Assembly: GCA_049671305.1 (NCBI GenBank) | Contig: JBATUR010000016.1 | Location: forward strand, 1 to 37,755 | Direction of reading: 5' to 3' | Source: CADCTM01 sp049671305 | GTDB lineage: Bacteria; Cyanobacteriota; Cyanobacteriia; Cyanobacteriales; Coleofasciculaceae | DNA: 37,755 nt | The notes under the pieces: model-generated | What the model was told of the DNA's origin: nothing | Database searches by the model: none | What the model saw: the letters and a program-made list of their open reading frames with translations, nothing else | In this document: positions 8,790 to 17,996 of the stretch, piece after piece | Layout: each line of letters starts with the position of its first letter | Position numbering within the stretch: the first letter of the stretch is position 1 | Made by a program: the position numbers and the translations under genes

Positions 8790-9059
8790 CGGCGCTTGTG
8801 AGAGGTATATAGTAACGCTTCTTCTAAGTTACGTTTCGTAACATTTATTAGTAGTGAGTGATTGTTGGTGAATCTTGTGATCTGCGACACAAAAATGGCA
8901 GATCGAGGTCATAATCGGCAATTGTTCCTGATCAAGCACTCAATGTGATGAATCAGACACTTATCCGATGAGTGCGATCGCTTCTATTTAAAATTGAATG
9001 TGTTGGAATAACAGAAGCCGCTACTAAGTAAAGTTTACTCATCGCAAGAGAGGGTTGTC

Positions 9060-10226
9060 ATGCAAACTTTAAAGCAGGGGTTTGAGGAACGCAATCTCAT
9101 GACATTAGCGGATGCATTGGAGCAAGAATGGCGAGATCGTTTAATCAATGACGATCTAGACCAACAAGTCACAGCTAAAAGTATCATCCAGTGGTTACTG
9201 GGCGAAGATATCGAGCGGTTTGACACTATGATGCCAAACCAAATAGCGATTGCCCGCCAAGCGATGGACTATCGTTATCGGATTTTACGACAGCGCTATT
9301 TGGGAGTAGAACCCCAGAAAGCTTATCGTAACTTGACCACGCGATTAGCGGGGCTCGTAACTTTACGGAATAAAATTCGTACTTGGGTATCTCTAAGTCG
9401 CGATCGCCAACGGGCGGTTGTTGATGTTTTACAAGAAGTTATTCAAGAATTATTAAACAGCGATCGCTATATTCAAAAACAAATTGCTTGGATTGCTCAA
9501 TGCACTGACGACAAACGTCTTCGAGATGCTCTACTATTAACCACTATTGAAGAATATTGTTTGCGTCCTATCCGCAACCAACCTTTATTAGTGTATAGAT
9601 TTGTAAACTTTTTGCGTCGCTCTCAACGTGGTGGCATGACTCATCTACCACAAGGTGAGTTGGTGCGCCTGGTTTCTGAAGAAGTGACTCCCGATGATGC
9701 CGACACACCAATTAGTTTGTTGGATCATCAAGCAGTTGCTGATTATCAAAACAGCCAAGCTTGGGAAGAGCAACAAACACAGCGCTCAATGGTACGTCAA
9801 GAATTTTCGGCTTACTTAAGCGAAAATTTAGGACCCGAAGCCGCACAATGGTTGCAACTTTACCTACAAGGACAAACACAAGAAGCGATCGCACTAACTT
9901 TAAATAAACCAGTTAAAGAAGTCTATCGACTACGCGAAAAAATCAGCTACCATGCCATTCGCGTTTTTTCAATTAAAGAAAACCCGGAATTGGTCACCAG
10001 TTGGTTGGAGAATTCCTTACAAGAGCATAGTTTAGGACTAACGCCTGATCAGTGGCAACAATTTGTAGATAGCCTGACACCCGCACAGTCTCAGTTATTG
10101 GAGCAAATGAAAGCCAAAAAACCGATGGAGGCGATCGCCAAAGACTTAAACTTGAAGATCAACCAGGTAATCGGGGAATGGAGTAAACTTTATTTAGCAG
10201 CACAAGCTCTCCGAAGCGCTTCTTAA
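9060..10226 (+). CDS. Conserved cyanobacterial protein with HTH-like C-terminus
   Basis: 388 residues, soluble and mostly helical, with no signal peptide. I do not recognise it with certainty; the central block (RYRILRQRYLGVEPQKAYRN and EEYCLRPIRNQPLLVYRFVN) reminds me of cyanobacterial proteins annotated as HetZ-related, but that is from memory and weak. Two C-terminal segments look like sigma-70 region-4-type helix-turn-helix units: one around TQEAIALTLNKPVKEVYRLR (about 275-300) and one around MEAIAKDLNLKINQVIGEW (about 357-376). ATG 9060 is preceded by GAGAGG at a good distance. A DNA-binding or regulatory role is inference. It is divergent from the hybrid kinase gene, sharing a 270-bp upstream region. 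Confidence 0.8.
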   Translation: MQTLKQGFEERNLMTLADALEQEWRDRLINDDLDQQVTAKSIIQWLLGEDIERFDTMMPNQIAIARQAMDYRYRILRQRYLGVEPQKAYRNLTTRLAGLVTLRNKIRTWVSLSRDRQRAVVDVLQEVIQELLNSDRYIQKQIAWIAQCTDDKRLRDALLLTTIEEYCLRPIRNQPLLVYRFVNFLRRSQRGGMTHLPQGELVRLVSEEVTPDDADTPISLLDHQAVADYQNSQAWEEQQTQRSMVRQEFSAYLSENLGPEAAQWLQLYLQGQTQEAIALTLNKPVKEVYRLREKISYHAIRVFSIKENPELVTSWLENSLQEHSLGLTPDQWQQFVDSLTPAQSQLLEQMKAKKPMEAIAKDLNLKINQVIGEWSKLYLAAQALRSAS

Positions 10227-10404
10227 GCATCGGTAAATAGCAAAGAAGCTCTTCAAATTAAAGTTTTTTAACCAAAATTGCTCGCAATATCAACCGGGCA
10301 AGCTTGGAGAAATTCTCCTTCCAAACCCCTATTATTGCTCAATTCTGAGAACTGGCGCTCCTGGGGCATCTCTACCAGTCGCTACTCAGGGAAAGATAAA
10401 TTTT

Positions 10405-11589
10405 ATGGTGCCCTCACCAAGTAACCCAAGCAAGTCGAACACTCCTAACCAGCTACAGTCCTCCCCTGTTGAGGCGTCATCAATTGCTGGCATGGATACT
10501 GAGCAAATGTTTCGGCTCATTGATAGTATTTTGCCTTTTGAAGCGTGTCTGTATTATCAGTTTTTGCCTCTTGCTTTAGAGGGAAGACATCTTAAGTTAG
10601 GTATGGTAGTCCCTCAAGACACCTCGGCGTTGGATTATGTTCGTCATATTCTGGCATACCTCAACTGTTCGCTGAAAATCAAAGCAATTGAGGCTCAAAC
10701 TCATCAGGCGATGCTTTCGGCATATTTAAACTATAGCCGTACTACGGATGCGCCGGCTAAACCGAAAAAGCAAAAAAAGATTAGCGATCGCTCAGAGCGC
10801 GCAACTTTGATTCTGGATGATTCTAAAGCTGAATACGACCTTTCTGAGCCACCACCAATTCCCCCAAATACCAACCAAATAACACCAACTCCACCTCAAG
10901 AGGAAACGGCAGTAACTGCTGTTGCACCAACGCCAAAAGTTTCAGCCGCCGCCCAAACGCTGTTGCCGCTAGAAGTGCAACCACTGCATTTATCTCGTTC
11001 GATCGAATTTATTGGTACATTAGCGCCCAAACAGATGTTACAAGAGCTATTGGGGCGAGTTTTAGTCGGTGGTATTGGTCGGTTATATTTTGAGCGTCAA
11101 GCTACTCAAGGTCGTATTTTGTGCAGTCAAGATGGAGTTTTGCAGTCGGTTTTAGAAGGCTTGAGCTTGCCAATTTTTCAAGGCTTAATTATGGAGTTGA
11201 AGCGGATCGTCAACTTGCCCTTGATGCCGATGATCCAGCCCAAACAAGTAGAAATTGAGCGACGCTATCAGCAAGAAGCTTTGTTATTACGCTTGCGAGT
11301 GATGCCCGGTACTCATGGAGAAGAGGCAACGCTGCAAGTGTTGCGGGGTGTTGCTTTGAAGTTTTATCAGCGCCAACAGTTGGAAAAACTGAGTCAGGAT
11401 GCCCTGAAGCTGGCTCAACAACTGCAACGCAAGCTCAATGAAATACGCGATCGCTCTGGGCGCTATCCCATGCCTTTAGAAGTTTTGCCAGCTCTCAACC
11501 AGTTGCTAGAAGGTTTAGACGAACAACTTGAATTTCTGGCACAGTCACAAGTCAGTCAGTCTTGCGAAGACAACACCGAAGAGGAATAA
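10405..11589 (+). CDS. PilB/GspE N-terminal-like protein without ATPase core
   Basis: 394 residues. The N-terminal third (about 30-115) resembles the MshEN/GspE-N fold of type II secretion and type IV pilus ATPases. A Lys-rich then Pro/Thr-rich linker follows (about 118-185). Residues about 195-315 resemble the PAS-like N2 domain of PilB (GRLYFERQ, GRILCSQDGVLQSVL, IERRYQQEALLLRLRVMPG, GEEATLQVLRG). The protein then turns into a coiled-coil-like tail (about 320-385). There is no Walker A, Asp box or Walker B, so it cannot be a complete assembly ATPase. A regulatory or scaffold role at a pilus motor, perhaps in binding a nucleotide second messenger, is inference. Confidence is good for the gene, moderate for homology. 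Confidence 0.75.
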   Translation: MVPSPSNPSKSNTPNQLQSSPVEASSIAGMDTEQMFRLIDSILPFEACLYYQFLPLALEGRHLKLGMVVPQDTSALDYVRHILAYLNCSLKIKAIEAQTHQAMLSAYLNYSRTTDAPAKPKKQKKISDRSERATLILDDSKAEYDLSEPPPIPPNTNQITPTPPQEETAVTAVAPTPKVSAAAQTLLPLEVQPLHLSRSIEFIGTLAPKQMLQELLGRVLVGGIGRLYFERQATQGRILCSQDGVLQSVLEGLSLPIFQGLIMELKRIVNLPLMPMIQPKQVEIERRYQQEALLLRLRVMPGTHGEEATLQVLRGVALKFYQRQQLEKLSQDALKLAQQLQRKLNEIRDRSGRYPMPLEVLPALNQLLEGLDEQLEFLAQSQVSQSCEDNTEEE

Positions 11590-11672
11590 CTTCTGCCACC
11601 AACTCGTCAGATGCTCAAGAGCATTGCATAATTCTCTCATTTAGCGACCGAGTTAAATCGAGATGAGAACCT

Positions 11673-11709
11673 AAAAAGGCTTGGCTCTAATTCGAGTCTT
11701 TTGTCTTTT
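11673..11709 (+). terminator. Imperfect hairpin with T-rich 3' side
   Basis: AAAGGC and GGCTC (11675-11687) can pair with GAGTC and GTCTTT (11694-11708) with G-U wobbles and a small internal loop. It lies 84 bp past the stop of the PilB-like gene and is followed by a T-rich end, so it plausibly terminates that transcript. Confidence 0.45.
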
Positions 11710-11793
11710 AGCTAAAATTATTGAGAATTAGATGACATTTATTATCAATTAAGCTAAATTTTAAAGAAAGGTTAGTAAGTCCGGGAGAGCAAA

Positions 11794-12417
11794 TTGTCTA
11801 AAAGCGCCAAAGTTTCCACATTTAATCTAGAAGGTCGTTTTATCGGTTTTGTTGGTGAGCTAGAAACCAAGCCAAAGCTCTTAAGGCTAGCCACAGCAGA
11901 GGGAGAACGCTATATCAAGCTGGAAAAAGAGCTCCGCAGCTCGTCGTTATATGAGGCGCTGACTCCCGGCGACTGGCTCAAAATAGCCGGAGAACAGAAA
12001 TACAAATACAAAACAGGAGAACTGAAGCTAAAAGCGCAGCAAGTGACCTTAAAAGCTGCTAACCCTCAAGAAAAAGTCTTTCAGCCAGCGGCTGCTGCCC
12101 CTAAGACCAAAGCTTGTGTGATGGTTTGTCAAAAATCATCTTGTTGTAAACGAGGCGCTAGTCAAGTTCTGGGCGCTCTTACAGAGTCGATACGCACTCG
12201 TGGCTTAGAAGAGCAAGTCGCAATTAAAGGCACAGGCTGCATGAAGCAGTGTAAGTCAGGTCCTTGTGTCGTTTTTATGCCCGATAAATCACGTTATACC
12301 AAAGTAGCGCCCAAAGCAGTATTAGGTCTTGTAGACAAACATTTTGCCGCTAAACTAAAACCAGAAACAACTGAAAAACCCAACACCTGTAAGGTTCAGG
12401 CAATGCAGACAACCTGA
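11794..12417 (+). CDS. Thioredoxin-like [2Fe-2S] ferredoxin-domain protein
   Basis: 207 residues. Residues about 1-90 form a basic, beta-rich domain of unknown role (NLEGRFIGFVGELETKPKLL, TPGDWLKIAGEQKYKYKTGELKL). Residues about 105-190 form a thioredoxin-like ferredoxin with the Cys pattern VCQKSSCCKRGA, then GTGCMKQCKSGPCVVF, spaced as in NuoE-type clusters. A Lys-rich tail follows. The start is TTG at 11794, supported by GGGAG 7 bases upstream and the absence of an in-frame ATG nearby. The partner is unknown; electron transfer or cluster carriage is the family expectation. Confidence 0.88.
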   Translation: MSKSAKVSTFNLEGRFIGFVGELETKPKLLRLATAEGERYIKLEKELRSSSLYEALTPGDWLKIAGEQKYKYKTGELKLKAQQVTLKAANPQEKVFQPAAAAPKTKACVMVCQKSSCCKRGASQVLGALTESIRTRGLEEQVAIKGTGCMKQCKSGPCVVFMPDKSRYTKVAPKAVLGLVDKHFAAKLKPETTEKPNTCKVQAMQTT

Positions 12418-12801
12418 GAAATCTAACTTTTCTTTACGCCTTGTCGTAAGAGATATTTACTTTTTTTGAGTTAGTTTCATCTATGCCTGCTCGTACTGTT
12501 GAAATATTTAGTTAAGAGCTGTAATTCTTTTGTGAAAATATTTTTAGCCGCCTGATGAGCGCAATCTAAAACCGTTTTATAGACTTGACAGGGTTTGATA
12601 GACTTTAGCTCGACAATTTGCCTAATCAAAAGTTGTCGGGTAGACAAATTGTTGCTTTTAGCTGGATCAAATAGTGAAAATATTAAGAACCCATAAATTA
12701 AGCCGCCTGCTTATCCAAAACTACTTAGTAGCTCATGGTAAACTGGTACTCTCTAAAATCACCTGTATTTAAGAGATCAAAGTTAGTTAGGTGAAGTTCC
12801 G
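12418..12801. other. Gene-free stretch with alternative hairpins
   Basis: No credible gene. It holds the overlapping inverted repeats at 12611-12652 and, just before 12802, the leader of the SLH gene. Otherwise AT-rich, with nothing recognised. Confidence 0.5.
12611..12652. repeat. Overlapping, mutually exclusive inverted repeats
   Basis: CGACAA (12611-12616) can pair with TTGTCG (12633-12638), or ACAATTTG (12613-12620) can pair with CAAATTGT (12645-12652). The two pairings share bases 12613-12616, so only one can form at a time. A short T-rich run (12656-12659) follows. Confidence 0.45.
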
Positions 12802-13782
12802 ATGACCAACATTCCGCCGCCCGACCGACGCTCGTCTGCTCTTGGTTTTGATGAGTTTATCGCTGTGGTGATTGCCTTCGCCGTCATCGGTACAATTTTC
12901 CTAGTATCGGTGCGTCAAAAGCAAGTTAGTCTCAAAAACTCAACCCCCTCACAAAAGACCTCAACAGACAGTCCCAGCGCTGCCGCTATTCCGATACCAG
13001 TCCCCATCAATCAAAACCCCGTAACATCCATTGACCCAATTCCTGCGACAGCTACCCCCACGCCACAGGCAAAGTTAGCGCCTCCAGCAAGAATATTACC
13101 GGAGACGGAGACATCTTCTTTTAGCACGGTACCTCCAATTCTTGCCATCTCTCCTGTAATAGGGAGAATTCAGCAAATACCCGCAAGAACCGTAGACTTT
13201 CCTGATCTGCCACAAGTTTTCTGGGCACGCCCTTATATTGAAGCCCTAGCCAATCGCGGTGTGCTTTCTGGATATGAAGATGGTAATTTCCGCCCTAACC
13301 AAGTTGTAACACGAGCCGAATTTGCCTCTGTATTACAAAAAGCCTTTGATCAAAAAGTAGAAGTTCCTGGACAGGAGTATAAAGATATTTCTGATCGCTT
13401 TTGGGCATCTTCAGCTATTCAAGAAGCAACTCGCAGTGGCTTTTTGAGTGGATACCCTGACAATACCTTTCGCCCACAAAAACAGATTTCTAAGGTAGAA
13501 GCTTTGGTTTCTCTGACTAATGGATTAGATTTAACTGCCAAAGAGAAACCAAGCCAAGTTTTAAAAACTTATCAAGATGCCAAGATAATCCCCAAATATG
13601 CAAGAGATATTATAGCTGTAGCTACAGAATATGGTTTGGTTGTCAATTATCCCAATCGTCAAATTCTTAATCCCAATAAACCCTTGACTCGTGCTGAAGC
13701 CTCTGCCTTAATTTATCAAGGCATGGTACAAGCCGGAAAAGTTCCAGCAATTACTTCTGAGTATGTGGCAAATCCTCAATAG
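12802..13782 (+). CDS. Membrane-anchored protein with three SLH domains
   Basis: 326 residues. A hydrophobic segment at about 16-37 (FIAVVIAFAVIGTIFLVSV) acts as an uncleaved anchor or signal; a Pro/Thr/Ser-rich spacer follows to about 130. Three S-layer-homology repeats then occupy about 130-315, each opening near an aromatic-Asp pair and carrying versions of the SGYEDGNFRPNQVVTRAEF motif; the third is less regular. SLH domains bind secondary cell-wall polymers or peptidoglycan, so an outer-envelope attachment role is expected from the family. ATG 12802 follows an AGGTGAAG sequence. It is convergent with the CAAD gene. Confidence 0.93.
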   Translation: MTNIPPPDRRSSALGFDEFIAVVIAFAVIGTIFLVSVRQKQVSLKNSTPSQKTSTDSPSAAAIPIPVPINQNPVTSIDPIPATATPTPQAKLAPPARILPETETSSFSTVPPILAISPVIGRIQQIPARTVDFPDLPQVFWARPYIEALANRGVLSGYEDGNFRPNQVVTRAEFASVLQKAFDQKVEVPGQEYKDISDRFWASSAIQEATRSGFLSGYPDNTFRPQKQISKVEALVSLTNGLDLTAKEKPSQVLKTYQDAKIIPKYARDIIAVATEYGLVVNYPNRQILNPNKPLTRAEASALIYQGMVQAGKVPAITSEYVANPQ

Positions 13783-13881
13783 CCTTTTAGTATATTTTTG
13801 TTAAGAAATTGTTAAAAAAGCACCAATAGACTGAATAATATTTGTCTCAGTCTACTAGTGCTAGGTGTATTGGTATTGTAT

Positions 13882-13912
13882 GGAAAGAGATAGATAAAGT
13901 AGACCTCTTTCC
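13882..13912. terminator. Hairpin between convergent genes
   Basis: GGAAAGAG (13882-13889) pairs exactly with CTCTTTCC (13905-13912) across 15 bases. It lies between the ends of the rightward SLH gene and the leftward CAAD gene, suiting a shared terminator, though no long T-run follows. Confidence 0.5.
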
Positions 13913-13928
13913 TTACTCTTGATTGAGC

Positions 13929-14351
13929 TTACTTACCGACTACTTGCCCTTTAAGAGCTTCAAGCTCTGCTCCTAGCTCTTTACGTGTTTCTACTTTGAG
14001 TAGATAGCGATAAACAAACCAGGCAGTATAGCCAATTCCCACCAGTTCAAAAACAGGCGCCAGTAGGGGAATGTCATTCAGAGCATCTAGTACCGCCAAG
14101 GTTACCTTAACCGTAATTACACCTGACAGAATCAGTGCTAGGGTAATCAACGGTTGTTGATAACTTTGAAAAAAACCACCCACATAATCAGGTAATTTTG
14201 ACAAAAACTCAGAAACAGGTTGTACCCATTCCTGCCACGCCTGATCTGGTGAAGAATTGCTAGAAGTAGTCGCGGGTACTATTTCACCCCGTGGTTCATT
14301 ATTTACGACTGTTTTGATTGTTTCTGTTTCAGTTTGCACTTTTGACTCCAT
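13929..14351 (-). CDS. CAAD/CURT1-type membrane protein
   Basis: 140 residues from ATG 14351, chosen because GGAGGA stands 4-5 bases before it; upstream ATGs at 14369 and 14366 are possible. The N-terminal 55 residues are polar and disordered-looking. A short amphipathic helix (WQEWVQPVSEFLSKLPDYVGG) precedes two membrane helices (about 69-90 and 97-122) and a charged C-terminal helix, the layout of the CAAD domain first noted on cyanobacterial aminoacyl-tRNA synthetases and of thylakoid-curvature proteins (CURT1). A stand-alone copy such as this is likely a thylakoid membrane protein; a membrane-shaping role is inference. Confidence 0.87.
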   Translation of the reverse strand: MESKVQTETETIKTVVNNEPRGEIVPATTSSNSSPDQAWQEWVQPVSEFLSKLPDYVGGFFQSYQQPLITLALILSGVITVKVTLAVLDALNDIPLLAPVFELVGIGYTAWFVYRYLLKVETRKELGAELEALKGQVVGK

Positions 14352-14631
14352 TATTTCCTCCACCATCATTTTAAGTAGGACATTTTATCGTGTGGTCAGA
14401 CAACACCGATCGCACTTGTCGTCGTCGGCTGACTAACTTTTGCCCATATTACCAAAAGTTTTTTACCAACTTAGTAAGTGGGACAACAGCTTATGTCAGT
14501 AGCCAATGATATATCTAGATATCTATTGACCAGTTTCCTGTTTACACCTTCTCTAATGTTGAGAATGATCCGGAACTGATTTTACAGGAATTGAGACTAA
14601 GCTTTAAAGTCCAGTCGCTGCAAATTTCACT

Positions 14632-15504
14632 CTAAACAGAGGTCAAAATTGCTGCAGTTGGTTGTTCTGTAGTTGAATTGGAAGCAGATTGAGTGCAGTA
14701 AACTTCACAAGAATTATTAGGACTTTCAATTAGCTTAACTTTATAAAGTTGCGCCCCTAACTCTTGAATCGGTTGTTGCAAAAGCTGCCGAATACGGATC
14801 GCGATATTTTCAGCAGTCGGCACAACTGTTGCAAAATAAGGAATATCTTTATTGAGGAAAGTATGGTCAAACGGCTCAACAACATACTGCTCAATAACTT
14901 GATTCAAAGCCCCTAAATCAACAATCATGCCAGTGCGTTCGTCAATTTCGCCCTTAACAGTGATTTCCAGATGATAATTGTGTCCGTGTCCGTTGGGACG
15001 AGCACATTTTCCATAAATTTCGCTGTTTTCGGCAAAACTGAGGTCAGGATGAGCCAGCCGATGAGCCGCGCTAAAGTGAGTACTAATCGTGAGAGATGCT
15101 TCCATACCGTTTCCTTGATAATCAGCCCAAAGTTCGGGATGTTCAAATATTTGAATATTTACAAGAGACAAATGAGGGGCAAGACGTTGCCAAATCACTC
15201 GTGCCAGATTTTCTGTAGTAGGTAGAGTTTGTTGAAATTCTGACCAAGCGTCGTTGAGATAAGAAAAATCCAGTTGACTGGTGACTTCTCGTTTCAGCAC
15301 TTGCTTGACTTCAGACAAGTTTTGCACCATGCCATATTGATCAAGTTCACCGCCAATTGAAACAAACATTACATAATTATGCCCGTGTCCAGGAAAGCGA
15401 GAGCAGGCACCAAACTTTTCAACGTTTTCGGACTCACTGAGCTCTGGCAACCAGTAACGATGACTTGCTGAGAATCCAGAGCGACGGTTAATGATGCATT
15501 CCAT
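14632..15504 (-). CDS. Tandem 6-pyruvoyl-tetrahydropterin synthase / QueD-family protein
   Basis: 290 residues made of two PTPS domains (about 1-130 and 133-270), twice the usual family length. Each has the zinc-binding His (SASHRY; SAAHRL), the Cys-x5-HxH block (CSRFPGHGHNY; CARPNGHGHNY) and a pterin-anchoring Glu late in the domain (FEHPE; IESPN). The catalytic Asp-His pair is intact in the second domain (FDHTFLN) but reads LDFSYLN in the first, so the first is likely impaired. Members convert dihydroneopterin triphosphate to 6-carboxy- or 6-pyruvoyl-tetrahydropterin, feeding queuosine or pterin synthesis. No queuosine gene is adjacent, so the pathway is open. Start ATG 15504. Confidence 0.92.
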   Translation of the reverse strand: MECIINRRSGFSASHRYWLPELSESENVEKFGACSRFPGHGHNYVMFVSIGGELDQYGMVQNLSEVKQVLKREVTSQLDFSYLNDAWSEFQQTLPTTENLARVIWQRLAPHLSLVNIQIFEHPELWADYQGNGMEASLTISTHFSAAHRLAHPDLSFAENSEIYGKCARPNGHGHNYHLEITVKGEIDERTGMIVDLGALNQVIEQYVVEPFDHTFLNKDIPYFATVVPTAENIAIRIRQLLQQPIQELGAQLYKVKLIESPNNSCEVYCTQSASNSTTEQPTAAILTSV

Positions 15505-15630
15505 TAGTTCTGTAATTCAGATGTGAAGTTCCGTAAACCAAACTGATTCTAGGATAGCGGAATTTTAGTCAGTAGTTAATTAGTCATGAGACGGAACACA
15601 AAAACGAGCGTTGTAGTTAGGGTAAATTGA

Positions 15631-16329
15631 TTAAACTAAGTTTTTTAGGGCAGCTTGGGCTTCGTAGCGTAATCCGGTAGCAATTCTGAACAATTCTTGA
15701 CCTGTGTGTAAGTAATTTTCATCATAGTTAAGTGTAAACAGTGCCAGCTCTTCAATGCCATCTCCCAATTGATTGAGACAGTAATAAAAACTAGCGGCAG
15801 CACCCGCGACGGTGGGAGGATTTGGTTGAGAACGAAAGATTTGTTGAGCTTGATTGAGGTATTGACGGCATTCCTCCAGATAAGCTTGAAATTCTGCCAT
15901 CAAGTCGTCATCAAACGGATCAGCCGCAAGTTCATCAATTTGGTCATTGAGAGGGCTAAGAATGCGATTAATCAAGCGAATCACAGGTTTATAAACGTAT
16001 TTCAACCATTCATTAAGTTGGGCATCTGCATCTTGCCCTGTGCGTCGATAGCGTTGATAGTGTTGTTGAGCATCTGCTGTGCGCTGTTGCTGGTTGCGAG
16101 TGTTGGGTAGGGGCTGGGTGTAGCGCAGTTGTCGGTCATAGGTACGGCGGCGGCTGGGATCTCCGAGTATTTCATAAGCGGCATTAACTTGAACGATTTT
16201 TTCGTTATTAGCGGTTTCGCTTTGACTATCGGGATGAAAGCGCTTGGCTAGGCGTCGGTAAGCTTGTTTAATTTCGGCTGATGTGGCTTGAGGGCTGACA
16301 TCCAGGGTGTCGTAGTGGCTTTTGGACAT
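15631..16329 (-). CDS. J-domain (DnaJ-like) co-chaperone protein
   Basis: 232 residues from ATG 16329; a TTG at 16344 would add five residues and seems less likely. The N-terminal J domain (about 5-68) has the HPD motif at 32-34, needed to stimulate Hsp70 ATPase activity. After a Gln/Arg-rich linker comes a helical C-terminal region (about 95-230) that I do not recognise; the Gly/Phe, zinc-finger and substrate domains of true DnaJ are absent. It is therefore a type III J protein, probably recruiting DnaK to a specific client. The neighbours give no hint of the client. Confidence 0.9.
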   Translation of the reverse strand: MSKSHYDTLDVSPQATSAEIKQAYRRLAKRFHPDSQSETANNEKIVQVNAAYEILGDPSRRRTYDRQLRYTQPLPNTRNQQQRTADAQQHYQRYRRTGQDADAQLNEWLKYVYKPVIRLINRILSPLNDQIDELAADPFDDDLMAEFQAYLEECRQYLNQAQQIFRSQPNPPTVAGAAASFYYCLNQLGDGIEELALFTLNYDENYLHTGQELFRIATGLRYEAQAALKNLV

Positions 16330-16479
16330 GAGAGGACGTGTCAAAGGTTAATGAATCAAACGGTTGGTTTTAGCGTTGAGGGTAAACGCACCCAACTTTT
16401 AAGCTAGCGCAATACGCTTGATTTCATCAGCTAATAGCGAAGGGGTGCTGCTGTGACAAAACGGATCAGCAATCTTGAC

Positions 16480-17886
16480 TCAATTTCCTGGCAGAGTTTT
16501 GATCGTCAAAGCTTGTGGAGGTTGTGCATCTGGAGGATAAATAAACTCTACCTTAACCAAACGGCGATCGCCTGGTGGCAGATTTAGCACAACCAAAGGT
16601 TTACCCTGTTCACCGCGTCGCTGTTCCAGATGTAGATATATAGTTTTAGGAACCCCTAAATCATCCTTATAACTAACTTGAACCGTACCTCTGAAAAATA
16701 CCGGTCCTTCGGGTGGTTCCAAAAAGTGTAATTCATTGCGGCGGTCTTCTTGCTTATCCGGCGTCTGAATAGCCAGCGTCACCGTTTGAGGAATGCCAGT
16801 ATTATTCAGTAAAGGCAAACTCAAGCTATAAAGCACCCCATAATTACCATGAGCCAGATAAGCCGTATCAGGATAGCGTACCGACAAAGGAGCACTTTGC
16901 ACCTGACCTGTCCCCAAAGTCACCATACTAAACGTACTCAAGGGGTAAGAAAAAGCCTGCCCCGACTTGGGAATACTCAGATCTCTTGCACCAGGGCGAT
17001 CAACAACTTCGCTGCGCCATACCGAACCTTGAGCGACACCTGCCACACGACCATAAATAATATTATTTTCAGTTTTATTGAAAGGAGTGGGAGATCTGTC
17101 TCGTGGACCTGCTAAATTGCCATTGATTAGTAACTGCTGCCATTCCTGCAAGTTTGGTGGACGATAGGAGGGCGGTGGAAACAACAAAAGAGGCATAAAA
17201 TCATCAGGATCAAACTCAAGTTCTGCCGCAAGTTGAGCAACCATTGCCAAATTAGCCATGTATACTGGTCGATTACTCCGCAACCGCATTAAGGTAGAAC
17301 GAGCATTGCCGGTCGCAATTGGTAAATTAAACAAAATCCGACTCTGCCGGGGCGGTATCACCAATTTGGAAGGAAAACTACTTTGATGAACTCCTCGTAA
17401 AATATCAGTTGCCAACCTCGAACCGGGACCTGAGAAAACTTTACCCGTGGCATTATCAACTTGGGCGGGTAAATCAATAAAGGGTGCATCTGGGTTGGTG
17501 ACGTAACTTACCGCTTGTAAGATATCTAATGTAACGGGTAAGCTGCCTGGATTGTGGACAATTACGGCTTGGTACAAGGGACGCCAATCACCTGGAATTG
17601 TCGCAGCTCTGGCAATATGATGACTAAATAAATCAAAGCGTCCGACAAAAGACCAGTTTAAGTGGGCATTGGGGAAGATTTTGCCACTGCTAGGAAAGCT
17701 GGAAAGCAAGATGCCGGGAGTTTGGATGACTTCTGGACTATTGCTATTAAAAACTGGTACTTTATCCAATTGTCCTGGTAAAGGACGAACTTCTTGAGGT
17801 TGTACGATTTGTTCTTGTAGTAGTGGTGGCGGGGGTATGGGACCATTGAGTTGAGCAAGAGTCAGGAATGAAAATAAAGACAGCAT
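16480..17886 (-). CDS. DUF3370-family exported protein, copy 1
   Basis: 468 residues from ATG 17886 (a TTG directly upstream is possible). A short hydrophobic N-terminus ending near TLAQ suggests export. A Pro-rich stretch precedes the family's opening (EEVRPLPG-like, here QEVRPLPGQLDKVPVFNSNS), followed by a beta-rich body with the repeated landmarks VGRFDLFSHHIA, STLMRLRSNRPVY, YGRVAGVAQGSVW and YPDTAYLAHGNYG. The family is common in cyanobacteria and has no known activity. The upstream paralogue has the same landmarks in the same order, so the pair arose by tandem duplication. Envelope or surface location is inferred from the signal. Confidence 0.88.
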   Translation of the reverse strand: MLSLFSFLTLAQLNGPIPPPPLLQEQIVQPQEVRPLPGQLDKVPVFNSNSPEVIQTPGILLSSFPSSGKIFPNAHLNWSFVGRFDLFSHHIARAATIPGDWRPLYQAVIVHNPGSLPVTLDILQAVSYVTNPDAPFIDLPAQVDNATGKVFSGPGSRLATDILRGVHQSSFPSKLVIPPRQSRILFNLPIATGNARSTLMRLRSNRPVYMANLAMVAQLAAELEFDPDDFMPLLLFPPPSYRPPNLQEWQQLLINGNLAGPRDRSPTPFNKTENNIIYGRVAGVAQGSVWRSEVVDRPGARDLSIPKSGQAFSYPLSTFSMVTLGTGQVQSAPLSVRYPDTAYLAHGNYGVLYSLSLPLLNNTGIPQTVTLAIQTPDKQEDRRNELHFLEPPEGPVFFRGTVQVSYKDDLGVPKTIYLHLEQRRGEQGKPLVVLNLPPGDRRLVKVEFIYPPDAQPPQALTIKTLPGN

Positions 17887-17968
17887 CAAAGGATTAAGTT
17901 TGTGAAATCAACGACAAAGACAGTGGGAAAAGAGGCAGTTTAGCAGAATTTCAGCTTCGTACCTGATC

Positions 17969-17996
17969 TGCGCTTCGCAGCAGCGCTTCGCTATCA
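17969..17996. repeat. Short GC-rich direct repeat
   Basis: GCGCTTCGC occurs twice (17970-17978 and 17983-17991), flanked by TGATC and ATCAC, in the gap between the two DUF3370 genes. This style of short GC-rich interspersed repeat is frequent in filamentous cyanobacteria; it has no visible coding role. Confidence 0.4.
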
